A DNA stretch of 64,000 bases from Amphimedon queenslandica. Its lineage: Eukaryota; Porifera; Demospongiae; Haplosclerida; Niphatidae. Below the pieces are notes generated by a model, which was not told the origin of the DNA, did not search any database, and saw only the letters and a list, made by a program, of their open reading frames with translations. Both the position numbers and the translations under genes were made by a program. The stretch covers positions 45,927 through 109,926 of the forward strand of contig NW_003546322.1 of assembly GCF_000090795.2 (NCBI RefSeq). The letters are read 5' to 3'. Shown here piece after piece: positions 1 through 10,496 of the stretch. Numbering within the stretch: the stretch's first letter is position 1; every line of letters begins with the position of its first letter.

Positions 1-488
1 TTACTTCATTTGGACACTATATTTAATACATTGTCACTTGTGCTGCCACTTCTACTGGTTTAAATAGTGAAGAATGCATTCCAAATGAAGATGCAGGTCT
101 CCTATCTGTGTACAGGGCTGCCAATAGGGGGGCAGGTGGGGCATTTTGCCCCGGACCCCCTATCAAAGGGGGGCCCCCAAGCCTCTGGTCAATAGTAAAG
201 TATAGTTTTCTGTTCACTTGGTCAATGCTTGGGACTTGATATGCATGATGCATACACAATAGAAACTATGCAATACAAACACTATGTTATTAAGTTCTAT
301 ACATACGTGTATCACTTATCTGTTGTACAAACAGTACAAACATAGATCAGGTGCTAAATATCAATAAATTTACAGAAAAAGATCAATCAATCGTGACAAT
401 TCTTTGAAGTTTTAAAGATGCACATTCAACCAAAGACAGTGATTCAGATTGTGATCCATCACCAAATGAATCATCTGAAAATGAAATA

Positions 489-3358
489 TTGGAAGTTAAC
501 GATGATAGTGACCACGAGACTATGAACACATCTGATACTGTAAGTATTGCAGGAGTATCTAACGATCCAGCTACATGGAATGAGTTAACAGCTGATAAAA
601 GAGAGACCATAGTTACAAAAGGGCCTCCACAAAATCCTTCATTGTTTCCTCGTGACACAACAAAACGTCGATTTCCAGTACGCATTTTTATTTGAAGCTG
701 CCAAATGGAGAAGAGGTTCATAGGGATTGGCTTGTTTGGTCAACATCAGCCAAGGGATTGTTTTGTTTTTCTTGCTGTGTCATGAAAGGTTCGAATATGG
801 TGCTGCATGAGTCAATGCTTACCAAACCAAGCCTTGGGATTAGAGATAACTGGAGAAAGTTATATGACAAAGTACAAGGTCATGAACGCAATACAAATCA
901 TCTCCAGCTTTACTGTGAATGGCAAAGCCTAGAAGAAAATCTCAAGAAGGATTCAGGAATTGATTGCTGTCTGCAGAAGCGAATTGAAAAAGAGGTTAGC
1001 GAATGGCGTGAAATACTCAGCTGCATTTTGGATGTTACTTTGTTCTTGAGTGAAAGAAGTCTTTCTTTTCGTGGAGTAAGCAGCAAAGTCGGTGATCCAG
1101 ATAATGGCCTCTTTTTGGGGACTCTGGAACTACTTAGTAAGCACAACAAAACACTACAATTGCACCTTCAAGATGTACAAAAGCACCAAGCAAGTGCCAC
1201 TAGGATGCCAGCTCATTATTTGTCATGGCCTTCCTAGAATGAATTCATTGAAGAATGTGCAAAATTTGTTACTGAAGTTATTGTGAAACAGGTACAGGCG
1301 GCATTTTATTACGGCATCATTGTTGATGGTACTCCTGATGTCTCTCATACAGAGCAGATTACATTTGTCCTAAGGTATGTCATCATTCAGTTGAAAAAAT
1401 ATTTGGGAAATCAAAGAGCGGCTACTGAGGATTGAAGATTGTGAAAAAAAGAAGGGAACAGATATTGCTGCACTCATCTTACAAGTTCTTGAGGATGCCA
1501 CAGTAAACAATAAAAATTGTCGTGGTCAAGGATACGATAATGGTGCAAACATGTCAGGTATTTACAAGGGGGAACAAGCTATTATTCTACAGAAAAACCC
1601 ACAAGCCATATACTCCCCTTGCTGTGCACACAGCTTAAATTTATGTGGAGTTCATGCAGCAGCATCAAGTATGGAAGTCAAATGTTTCTTTGGAAACATT
1701 CAGAAGTTATATAACCTATTTAGTTCAAGCCCAGCAAGATGGAAAATATTACAAGAAACTGCACATTTGTCATTGCACAAACTATCAGACACTCGTTGGA
1801 GTGTGAGAATTGATACTATCAAACCAATAGCAAAGAGGCAAATTGAAATTGTTCGAGCACTGCAGAAAATTAAAGAATGTTTGGACTTACCAGCTGAATT
1901 ATACTCAGAAGTAGAAGGAATGCTCAAGTGGATGACATCATTCGAATTTATCATTTTAACTACATTGTGGTCTAAAACTCTTCAAGGAATCAATGAAATT
2001 AGCCAAATACCGTAGGTCGGGATATATTCGCGGCTGCTTATTTTTGCGATAATAAAAACTAATAAAAAGGTTCAATTAAATACCATGGAAACCAATCGAT
2101 TGTTGCTATGACAATAAGACCACGTGTTTATACAATTACTGTGTTCAGCAGCTAATTATCTATTTTTTAGCAGCTTTAGTGGGAGCCATTCAGTTCTCCA
2201 TCTGTTATCTTCTTGTATCGACCACTACCTTCGAGCTCTGTGCTGCAAATCCTTGCCGCTCCACTTGCTGGTGATAATTAACCACACCCAAGTCAAGAAA
2301 TGGGTGGAGAGTCCCAGAATGGGCCAAGATACGGCGAGGCAGAGTGAAGAGAGTAGCTCTGGTTGAAACAGCTCCAAAGAGACCAAGGATTAGTAACAGC
2401 AAAAAGAACAACAACCCAAGAACACTGCAACAAAGTCCTTTGCTATTAATATCGTGGATTTTTCAATTAAAATTGCATTTGGTAGTCATGGTGATTGCTG
2501 AGTGCGGGAAAAAATCGCGAAAATAAGCAGCCGCGAATATATTCCGACCTACGGTACTTCAAAGCTCGACAATAACATTAGATGAGGTAGCTAGCTTACT
2601 TAAATCACTTTTAGAAGATATAAAATGTCTCAGAGGAAATTGGCCTCTTTTATTACAGGAATCAAAAATGGTTGCAAGCAATCTTGGATTTGAAAACAAT
2701 TTCATGCAAAAGAGACAAAGAAGAAGCAAAAAGCAACCAAGTGTCACTCAGGAAGAGTATTACAAAGTGAATGTTTTTTATGTGGCTATAGATGCAGTTA
2801 TAGCTGAAATTACATCCCATTTTAAAACTATCTAAACTATTGCCGAAAAATTTTCTTTCGTTTGGACTGCTGGTGATGATGAAGATGCTTTACAATGTAA
2901 AACTACTGAACTAGAAAACCTTTATCCCAATGACATAGTTGTAGATGTACTATTTGATGAACTACAAGCCAAGAGGAGGCTCACAGATACAATTTTTAAA
3001 GATGACATTAATAGTTTATCATTGCTAAATGCTATATACAAGAAAGGACTACAAACCGTATTTCCTCAAACATGTGTCGCACTCAGAATATTCACGTCCA
3101 TTCCAGTAACAGTTTCCGATGGTAAAAGGTCATTTAACAAGTTGAAGTTTGTAAAAAATAATTTACGATCTACAATATCAGAGGATCGTCTATCAAGTTT
3201 AATGATTTTAGCATGTGAACGTGACTTGGCAAAAACTTTGAATTTTGATGAAATAATTACATCTTTTGCTAAGAAAAAGCTCGAAGAGCTTTGTATAAGT
3301 ATAAGGGAATTTGTAAAAGTAGGGGACCCATCAATGTTTTTGCCCTGGGCCCCACATT
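489..3358 (+). pseudogene. hAT transposase pseudogene (ZMYM1/TTF-type, with hAT dimerisation domain)
   Basis: The coding sense can be followed in pieces. 489-695 is an acidic N-terminus. 692-1237 has a TTF-like zinc-finger stretch (FCFSCC) and then the NGLFLGTLELLSKHN region typical of ZMYM1-like hAT proteins. 1237-1430 and 1551-2007 hold the central RNase-H-like region, including GYDNGANMSG and CCAHSLNLCG. After the nested MITE, 2557-3358 ends with the C-terminal dimerisation domain (FTSIPVTVSDGKRSFNKLK and SSLMILACERD). It is broken by a frame change near 690, a stop at 1235-1237, a frameshift near 1430, the MITE, and a stop near 2835. The domain order fits a full hAT transposase, whose normal role is cut-and-paste transposition in the nucleus. 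The exact subfamily is inference. Confidence 0.88.
2010..2554. mobile_element. Nested MITE, TA target site, ~38-bp terminal inverted repeats
   Basis: The left end begins CCGTAGGTCGG (2010) and runs about 38 bases to a TTTTTGCG motif. The right end, ending at 2554, is the inverted copy with about two mismatches. TA dinucleotides flank it at 2008-2009 and 2555-2556, as for Tc1/mariner-type insertions. It interrupts the hAT transposase, so it is younger than the hAT copy. The 545-bp interior has no convincing transposase. A short plus-strand stretch at 2260-2400 reads like a fragment of coding sequence but is full of stops. Confidence 0.9.
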
Positions 3359-3383
3359 AGCTATTGGCAGCCCTGTCTGTGTA

Positions 3384-3819
3384 TATTGTGCTGTGGATCA
3401 ACCCTTCACACATAAAAAAATACCCACAGTGTATGTAAAAGAAGCCACCCGTTACAAAAAGCATTTGCTATGATTGCAATGGTTTTGTGGTTAATAATAA
3501 TGAATAATGTTAATAATATTTTATCTTATAATTAAAATTGCGCCCGCCTGCGTCAGTGCTGCTTGTGCAGGGGGTAGTGATAAATTTAATTGGAGTGACC
3601 TTAATAGATATCTACTATAGTGATAACAGAACTTAGCAGGTTGGACCTGTAAATCAAGGTGAAACCGGGTTGTTACAAAGAACAAGCTCCCAGCCTCCCA
3701 ACAAGTGGTGAGAACACGAGACGGAGTGGTACACGGAGATAAGTGATAATTAATAAAAAGTAGTTTGGTGCGGCAGTACACGGGCGGGAAACCAGAAAAA
3801 ATAAATTTAATTGCAATGG
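3384..3819. other. Intergenic, no gene seen
   Basis: No coding region or clear repeat is recognised. A weak GC-rich imperfect inverted pair (CCCGCC... near 3543 and ...GGGCGGG near 3783-3789) could be the ends of a small degraded element, but no target duplication supports it. Confidence 0.4.
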
Positions 3820-3986
3820 CCTATTGCATACTTACTGTATATAAGAGAGATGGTACAGCACTATGTACAATGTGAATGCATATGAAATTAAGGCAGAGTA
3901 CTATCACATCAAAACATTAAACTGAGAAGAGTCTTGAAAGTACTGAAGGTACATCAGTACTAGAAATAGTAATTAAACCATGATTA
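3820..3986 (+). repeat. Dispersed ~170-bp repeat, copy 1
   Basis: This stretch matches 37475-37650 in the same orientation over its whole length. Shared blocks include CATACTTACTGTATATAA, ACTATGTACAATGTGAATGC, AAATTAAGGCAGAGTACTA and ACTGAAGGTACATCAGTAC. Copy 2 has about 10 extra bases after the first block. No open frame is shared. It is probably a short interspersed or MITE-type repeat, but no terminal repeats could be fixed. Confidence 0.85.
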
Positions 3987-4002
3987 GCATCTAACATTAT
4001 AA

Positions 4003-4281
4003 ATGGGATTGGAGACTACTTTTCCCACCGGGGGATGTGTTTTTGTCACCCCTGGTTACCTGGTTGGCAACGTTGGTATTTATCTGCATTCACCCTCTCC
4101 TCCACTAGTAGCTGTTGTGCAAAAGGATGTGGAAGAAATATTGCGTGACTATTTGATAGTGCTTGATGATGATATATTTTCTGTTCCACATAAAAAGCTT
4201 ATTGCTACCTATAGTAAGGTTTTAGTTTTACAGAGCTATTTTCGACCAGTTACGAGTACACAAAGTCAGAATCTTTTTTAA
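4003..4281 (+). CDS. Hypothetical open frame of 92 codons
   Basis: This is an uninterrupted plus-strand frame from ATG to TAA. The product begins MGLETTFPTGG and is mildly hydrophobic, with a DYLIVLDDDIF acidic patch in the middle. I recognise no family. It follows the dispersed repeat directly and has no visible splice-site partners. It may be a chance frame or a decayed exon. Confidence 0.2.
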   Translation: MGLETTFPTGGCVFVTPGYLVGNVGIYLHSPSPPLVAVVQKDVEEILRDYLIVLDDDIFSVPHKKLIATYSKVLVLQSYFRPVTSTQSQNLF

Positions 4282-4730
4282 ACCTCTTCCATATCTCCAG
4301 CTTTTATGCTTTTGTTACTCTAGGGTGATCTCATCATTCAACTACCAAATCTGCACTTATACTAACAGTAAGATAAGTATTGTGTGTGACTGAGCAGGGG
4401 CAAGGCCGGAAAAATTGCAATTAGCTAATAGAGCATTTTCAAGAGTAAATAAAGACTGACTACTGGATACCAATAAAAAATAACATTTTTGAACAATAAC
4501 AATTATAATTCAAATCTATTACCTTAGTATTTTTTTATAATTCAAATCTGTTCTTTTTAGTGGTATGAGTAGTAGTAGTTTTTCCATTCCGGCACTATCA
4601 ATCATCACTACTCTGATCCTGTTTTGCAGAAATCCATGGCATTGTAAAAATCGTTGGAGAAGAGTGGTTTTCGTCTTCAGTTTTTGTGCCATCCTTATTA
4701 ACAGCCTTGATAATGTCATTGTTAGCACGA
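4282..4730. other. Intergenic / possible 3' remnant of the IRF2BP-like gene
   Basis: No recognised domain. The minus strand carries a 69-codon open frame (4519-4728) just downstream of the IRF2BP-like pseudogene. It does not resemble the RING-type C-terminal domain that IRF2BP proteins normally end with. Confidence 0.3.
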
Positions 4731-5579
4731 TTATATCCTTAAGGGTTTGATCTTTAACTCAGCCAATGATTCATCTTCAGGTCTTACTGGCCATAAAAGC
4801 AATCCTTTGTTGATAAAACTGTGTTTAAAACTTCTTGTATTTTCCATTATTAACTCAACCAACTTCCGCCATACCTCTCGTTGGCCATAAATTTTTTTAA
4901 ACACAATTTCATTATGCCCTAAACCTATTGCACTGTTTCCAGCCTTTGCAATAATGATAAACACAATAATACACTTCAAAGGATCTAATGGGATACTCCA
5001 CCACAGTCTTACGGAATAGCAGGTAGTATAAAGCAAATAACTCTGCCTAGTATTATGCTATTCTGTCTAAATCCCACACAAAAAGGGGTACTTTTGTATA
5101 GAAGTACAAGTGTCCTAACAATGTCAGCCTCTGGAACTTGTGGACTTGAAAAACTCAGTACATTTGGCTGGCCCCCAGCGGCAGGCCAATGATAGCTGTC
5201 CTGTGCATGCTGCAGTACATTTAGCTGGGGGAACACTGGCAGTTGAGCAGGCTGACCTGGTGATTGGATTTGTGGTTGTGCAGGAGACTGGGGCAAATAA
5301 ACTGGGGATGATGGCATGAGTTATCCGGCGAATTGCTGAGCCTGTGATAGTAGCGTGGCTGTATCTTATCAACTTTGCTGATTCGATGTAATAAACTGTA
5401 CGATTGAATCCTGCAAAATTACAGCAGGCTCTGCTGATGGGCTCTCTGCAAATAATAGTGATAGTCCATGGTGCTTTTGGTACTTCACATAGGAAACACA
5501 TAGTAAGTCTATAGCCAGAGCTCTGAGCAGTCTGGATGGTGGGAATCACCTTACGTTTGAGGACTAGTATCAAAAGCAA
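4731..5579 (-). pseudogene. IRF2BP: IRF2BP-like zinc-finger transcriptional co-regulator, copy 1, broken
   Basis: Three blocks appear in family order on the minus strand. First (5579 downward) is an N-terminal zinc finger: CFLCEVPKAPW near residues 28-38, then a block ending EPISRACCNFAGFN and a YIESAKLIR helix, matching the IRF2BP pattern C-x2-C...PW...CRxC.N..G. Second, after a frame change, comes a Pro/Gln-rich linker (5317-5130) ending in STPFCVGFRQNSIILGRV, matching the family's central TPF.IRFKKDH..GRV motif. Third, after another frame change (about 5000-4760), is a block with YGQREVWRKLVELI and GLLLWPVRPEDESLAEL. IRF2BP proteins are nuclear co-repressors (known). Oddities: the first Cys of the second zinc pair is Ser (residue 49), there are two frame breaks, and no C-terminal RING is seen. 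Copy 2 lies at 43.99-44.94 kb. Confidence 0.75.
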
Positions 5580-5762
5580 AGCTGACAGCTGTGAAAGTAA
5601 TCTTCCAGCTTGTTGTTACAGGTTCTAACGTGTTTCATCATAGATATACAAACACATGGATTGGAAATGGGTGGAAAATTAGATGAGCAGGCATGTCACG
5701 CTTACGTAATTGAGTGGGTGGTGTGGGTGTGGTTTAAGTGACATCATCCTCCCAGTTTCAAA

Positions 5763-6746
5763 ATGGCCACAGCTGCTATTGATCCTCCGCATGCTGCTGA
5801 TGCGGTTGATATTGTTGTAAGTTCTCTTACTCATATCGAGAAAAAATATTCATCTCAGAAATCAAAAAGAAATATCAATGCTCTTTATATTTGTAAGTCT
5901 ATTGTTGCTAAAATTGGAAGTCTAAAATTTTGGCAGTTCAGCCATAAGCTAGTCAGCCTATTCCAGGCCCTCATCACCACAGTTGCGGAAAAGAATTATA
6001 AGTCTAAAAGTGCAGTTAGAGAGAAGCTATGGAGTGGATTTCATATGATGAGAACCAGGAATTATACCAAGTTGCATTCTTTGTGAACACCTATGACAAT
6101 GGTGGCTACTAGTGCAGTAACTGGCTTAAACTTTCAGGATCCATTGATGGAGTAATCGGTGTATCAGGAGGTATTGGAGAGATGTGTTTGCAAAAATCTT
6201 GAGACTAAATTAGATGTTCAAGGGGTAGAAGAGGCTTATCAATGCACAATGTCATCAGATGAATTAAATATAATAACTGGATATGTGGTGAAGACCATGC
6301 AACAAAAATAAAAAAAAACAGGTGAAACTAGGAGCGCACAGGTTTTAGATTCTTTAAACCAAATGAAAATTGAAAATGTCACTAGTGAAGATGAATTAGA
6401 AGTACTAGATTTCACTGATGGTGTATTCAGAAAGTTGACGGGGGTCTTTGCAAAGTGAATGTAGTACCTTGTGCTTTCTGTAGAAATTGAGACCTGTGTT
6501 CAAACTTTCTTGGGACAGCAGAAAACAAGTAAGAATCCTTTGGAACAAAGCCTTAGTGCAGAAACTATTCTAAGCATTGGCGAGGTACAATATCAATGGT
6601 CTTTGTTGTCACAGGATATTGATGATGATGATGATTCTCAAGCTTTACTTCTCGATATAATCAAGCTCCGGGTTAATGTGAGAAGTCATGCAATTGTAGC
6701 TTCATTAATGGAAAAGTATAAAGCTGGTGAAAAGATTAATACTTAA
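5763..6746 (+). pseudogene. Broken copy of an unnamed multicopy invertebrate gene family
   Basis: The plus strand opens with ATGGCCACAGCTGC (5763) and runs 107 codons, with a VREKLWSGFHMMRTR motif, to a stop at 6084-6086. Coding sense resumes in other frames at 6130-6310 (VQGVEEAY and a DELNIITGYVVK segment) and 6471-6746 (VEIETCVQTFLGQQK, then LRVNVRSHAIVASLMEKYKAG near the C-terminus). From memory this order of blocks, ending in a [LI]R..SHA.AS..MEKYK motif, recurs in many cnidarian and sponge hypothetical proteins. I know no function and offer none. At least two frame changes and an internal stop suggest a dead copy. It lies head-to-head with the IRF2BP-like pseudogene, 184 bases apart. 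Confidence 0.55.
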
Positions 6747-6791
6747 AAATCTACTAGTTTAAGAAAATCTTAAGTGGTACTAGTTCTTAAT

Positions 6792-6815
6792 TGCATAGCT
6801 ATTATTATGATTATT

Positions 6816-6850
<35 letters not shown>

Positions 6851-6862
6851 TAGTTATTATGT
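6792..6862. repeat. ATT/TTA microsatellite
   Basis: A run of (TTA)n with a few GATT and CATT variants. It is one of several trinucleotide arrays in the window. Further short arrays occur at about 7206-7235 and 7318-7400. Confidence 0.9.
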
Positions 6863-6876
6863 AATAGTTAAAACAT

Positions 6877-7019
6877 GGGGCAGCGTGTTCTGCCTGATTT
6901 ATCCGCATGAGCTTCCGGTCGAGTCGCTAAAATAGTGCACGAGGCCGAAGGCCCAGTGCGCTATCTGGCGACGAGACCGGAAGCGAGTGCGGATAAATCA
7001 GATAGCACACGACGCCACA
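6877..7019. mobile_element. GC-rich foldback element (near-perfect hairpin)
   Basis: Two ~50-base arms are inverted copies, sharing CTGATTTATCCGCA and CTTCCGGTC. The loop repeats the pattern on a smaller scale (ATAGTGCAC...GTGCGCTAT around GAGGCCGAAGGCC). CATG adjoins both ends (6875-6878 and 7018-7021), a possible short target duplication. The whole unit is a CpG-rich island in AT-rich DNA. It has no coding capacity. Classification as a miniature foldback transposon is inference. Confidence 0.75.
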
Positions 7020-7466
7020 TGTATTAATTGTTTTAGTGTATAGTTCCAGCAAAGATTGAACGTGCTCTGCTATCACTGATATCACACTGCTGCACATTAA
7101 ATAAATGAGTGTGCTATTTATAATATCACACTGCGGTATTGGTGGGAGTGTTCTGTGGGTTTTATCACAACTGTTACGCCTTTGATCTTTGCTGCAACTA
7201 TACATTAAATATTATTATTATTATCATTATTACTATTACTATAGCAGCAACCATAAATATACAAACATGAATAAAATAAAGTGTGTCAGGAAGGGAAAAA
7301 GATTGAGAGAAAGCTATCATAATTATAATTATTATTAATAACTATTATTATTATTATTATTGTTATTATTATTAGTATTATTATTAGTTATTATTATTTT
7401 TATTTGTAGTTATGGAATTATGGTTAAACTAACATCTAATCATTTGCTGCTTTTTGCCCTTTTTCT
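7020..7466. other. Microsatellite-rich spacer
   Basis: Apart from ATT-type arrays at about 7206-7235 and 7318-7400, nothing coding is seen. It adjoins the 3' end of the P-element-like transposase gene. Confidence 0.5.
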
Positions 7467-9874
7467 CTAGTTAAGTGCTAAATAGTCAATAACTTCAACT
7501 TTTTTGCTTGCTAGCCTCTTGCGTCTCGAGTTACCTCTAACTGGGTTTAATGCCAGCGACTTCTGTAGCAGAATAGCTGAAGCATTTATAAGGCACTGAT
7601 TTAAATCAGGATGCTCATTTCTGCCTCCTCTTGCTCTTTGCTTTCCAAAGTAGTTTTCTAAAGAACCTTGTGATATTCTCTCACTGAAAAAAAATTAAAG
7701 CTGCTTTTAGAATCAAGTGACAAGAGAAATCTTGTCATCTAAACAAATGACAATGCTGTAATAAATAAAATGGCAATTGAAATAAATGACAGCCTAGTAA
7801 TATTGTGTATCACTTACTTGTAATATGTATACCTTCTAGTGTTTCTTTACTAAGCTGCATCTTATTCCTATCAACACTAGTTATACCCAGTAATGCATCT
7901 ACATCATTCTTCCATTCCTTAAAATAATTCAAAAAGTCATTCTCCAGCCACTATAGGTATGCATGTTACATCATAAATACACATGTCAAACACTACTACC
8001 TAGTCTAACATCATTGCTATCAAAATATGGGTTTAAATCTGGTTTTCTTTTACGAACACCCTCATCTAAACTTCTCACATTCAAGCAATCAAAGAAACGG
8101 TCTATCATTCCAACAAACTTTTCTGTTTACTATGTTGTTTTGTCACCATAATAAGAAAAAGCATCAGCAACAGTTTTACTCAAGGTCTACAATAATTATG
8201 CCATGCATGATGTGAACAATTTTTGATATAGATTTACCTTAGCTGCCAGGTCTACTCTCATTTTAGAATAAGAATTCAGTTGTATGTGATCCCTTTTCAG
8301 TTTGGGAATTAAAGATAATTCATGAGAGTCTGCAGATGTTGATAAAATTTTATCATATAGTCTTTCTATTTGCTGCCACTCAATTGTCTGCCCATTATTC
8401 TATACATGCAGTAGAATAACAATAATAATAATATCTGTTTCAATTAAACATAATAATTTTGACCATCATTAATCTAGTACCATTGTTTCCTGAAGTGTAC
8501 AAGCGATGGTCTTAAGTAAATGTTGCCGATCAGAAAATACAATCCAGCGATGATCATCAGAGTAAGGATTTAGAGCTTTGTATATAAAAGTATTTTGATC
8601 ATTTCTGTCATGGTGCATGGGAAAAAATTTTCTGTTGGAACTAGCACCGTCAAAAGTAATACTTAATACTTTTATGCCATTTGTTTCTAATCTACATACC
8701 GCTTCCCATACTAGAGGAAAAAGGAGGTCTCCTGTAGCACCTCTTGTTGCAAAATGAGAATAGGGGAAGTTAAGATGAAAGAATATTCCTCGAACCATAA
8801 AAACTAATATGTATTTTGCTATTTGGTGTTGTTGTTGTTGCTGCTTATGTTGCGCTTTTTGCTCTTGCTCTTCTTATAGCCTTAAAAGCTACTCATTAAC
8901 ATCTCCTAAATCAGTATAACCTATAATTTCATCGTTATACTTATTGTACACAAGCCCTTCCTTAATTTTCATCTTATCAAAAGACAGTGCGACATATTTC
9001 TCAGAATCTGGAATTTTTCTCTGCTCTATCTCAGCTAAAAGTTGACTGTCAATATCATCATGAAATCCAGTAACACGAGCGTAATAATGGGAGTAGTCTC
9101 TCAGTGTTCTTTCTGATGGCAAAGTCAGAAAACCACTTGAGCGCATTGCATGGTATGCTGATGAGGAAAGCAATTTTAAATTCAGACACCATTTAATCAT
9201 GACAGGATGCCAACGAATCTGCTTATAATTTTTTACTGATGCTGCCTTCAATTGCTCGTCTCAAAAGAGACTAGCAAAGGTTCCTTCAAGATAAGTATTT
9301 CTAATTTGGCTATTTGGTTTTGCAGTATTGTGTGTAGATCTGAATGTAAACTTTCATGAATAGCATTTCCATGCTTTTCTATTAAAGTTATAACTTTAAT
9401 GTTTCATTTTCTAATCTTATTCCATGCATTTCTTAATTGGTTTTTTAAGATAAAAATTTTCTTTATTTTTTGAGATGACAAGTATATGTTGGTCGTATAA
9501 ATGCTGGCATCTGCAGACTGCTTTATGCATCTGTTATGCATTACTCCTAATGTTGACCTGTACCTGAAGCAAGAAGAGCATTTTTGTGACTGAGTTATAA
9601 GTTCACAGTCTGTTGTGTGAATGGTTTTTGGATAAGCTTTACCATCAAACAACACTTCGAAGTCATCAACATATGCTTTTGTTCTCCCTTTTTTTGATGA
9701 TAGTACTTGATTCTTTCTTGAGCTAACCATCTCTACAAAATGAATGTCAGGCTGTCCGCAGCAAACAAATAGTTTATCAATTTCCGACAGTAAGAGGTTC
9801 AAGGATTGTGTAGATTTGATATTAAGAGGAAACTTGGAGATAAACTTGCATTTGCAAGTCACTTGTCGATTCAT
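7467..9874 (-). pseudogene. P-element/THAP9-type transposase, spliced, decayed
   Basis: The minus strand gives the family's blocks in order. 9874-9404 is the region after the (unseen) THAP domain. About 9380-8889 holds KQIRWHPVMIKWCLNLK, SSGFLTLPSERTLRDYSHY and ALSFDKMKIKEGLVYNKY. Coding continues through 8880-8800 into 8798-8469, with GIFFHLNFPYSHFATRGATG, FDGASSNRKFF and FSDRQHLLKTIAC. Then come exons with good AG/GT borders: 8399-8238 (IEWQQIERLYDK...SYSKMRVDLAAK), 8117-8001 (MIDRFFDCLNVRS), 7950-7833 (WLENDFLNYFKEW) and 7683-7467 (GSLENYFGKQRARGGRNEHPD, then stop TAG). These enzymes catalyse P-type cut-and-paste transposition (known). Breaks: a Trp-to-TGA change in the F-W-D/E-Q-Q motif near 9260, a frameshift between 9404 and 9251, TAG and TAA at about 8880 and 8865, and a missing THAP zinc finger. 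Confidence 0.85.
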
Positions 9875-10241
9875 AGCAAATAGTGAATAGCAAACCTACA
9901 ACCAATAAAAAATCCATGTTCCCTCAGCCAAGACTCAATGACAAACGGGAGAGCTCTGTGTTTGGCCTTATTTTGAGATCCCTGTTTTCATTACAACCAG
10001 CTTGGTAGTCACCACATGGGTCAATGCTGGGAACAAAGGTTGCAAGGGGAGGGGTTATCTGGTAGTCTAACACAGCCTAAAAAGCAAAATTAGTATTATT
10101 ATTACTGTTATTATTACTACTACTACTACTATCTTCATTCTTATTATTATCAACATCAATAATTAGAATGCAGCACAATAAAGAGACCCTTACAAAACAA
10201 AATAACTAAAGAAACAACAATTCAAACAAGAAAAAGGATTA
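9875..10241. other. Spacer 5' of the P-type transposase gene
   Basis: No intact gene is seen. A THAP zinc finger would be expected here on the minus strand but is not recognisable. A TTA/TAC microsatellite lies at about 10090-10150. A ~45-base stretch near 9935-9985 weakly resembles 45400-45455; both contain GAGCTC and a GAGTCTT-like block in the minus sense. Its meaning is unknown. Confidence 0.35.
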
Positions 10242-10496
10242 AAGTGTAACTGCCCCCATTCTTTGAGGTATTTATTTTATTTGCTTAATGTGATGGCTTG
10301 ACCATAGTAATAAAGTATACCAACTCCCATTGTTCAAAAAAATTATTCACTGAGATATGAGCTTTCAAAAATGCCCTTTTTGTTTCTTGCCATTTCACTT
10401 CCTGTCGGCGGGTGTGGCTTAACGTGACGTCATAGAAGGCATAGATGCAGCTAAATCCATTGCTGCAAAGGGGGAAATGATCCTTTATTATCATGC

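Larger units (their letters stand above)
113..3375 (+). mobile_element. hAT-superfamily DNA transposon, complete ends, with 8-bp target-site duplication
   Basis: Both ends can be read exactly. The left end (113-127) is CAGGGCTGCCAATAG and the right end (3361-3375) is its perfect 15-base inverted copy. The eight bases outside each end are identical, TCTGTGTA at 105-112 and at 3376-3383. An 8-bp duplication is the hallmark of hAT elements (known). Just inside the left end is a G/C-rich palindrome (GGGGC...GCCCC, about 132-154), and the right end has a similar GGGCC-rich stretch. The element encloses a decayed hAT transposase gene on the plus strand and carries a nested MITE (2010-2554). Removing the MITE leaves about 2.7 kb, a normal hAT length. 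Its gene has stops, so this copy should be non-autonomous, although the termini look recent and intact. Confidence 0.95.

Noticed and set aside
3540-3790. Possible MITE with CCCGCC/GGGCGG ends
   Set aside because: Only about 14 of 20 positions pair and no target duplication flanks it.
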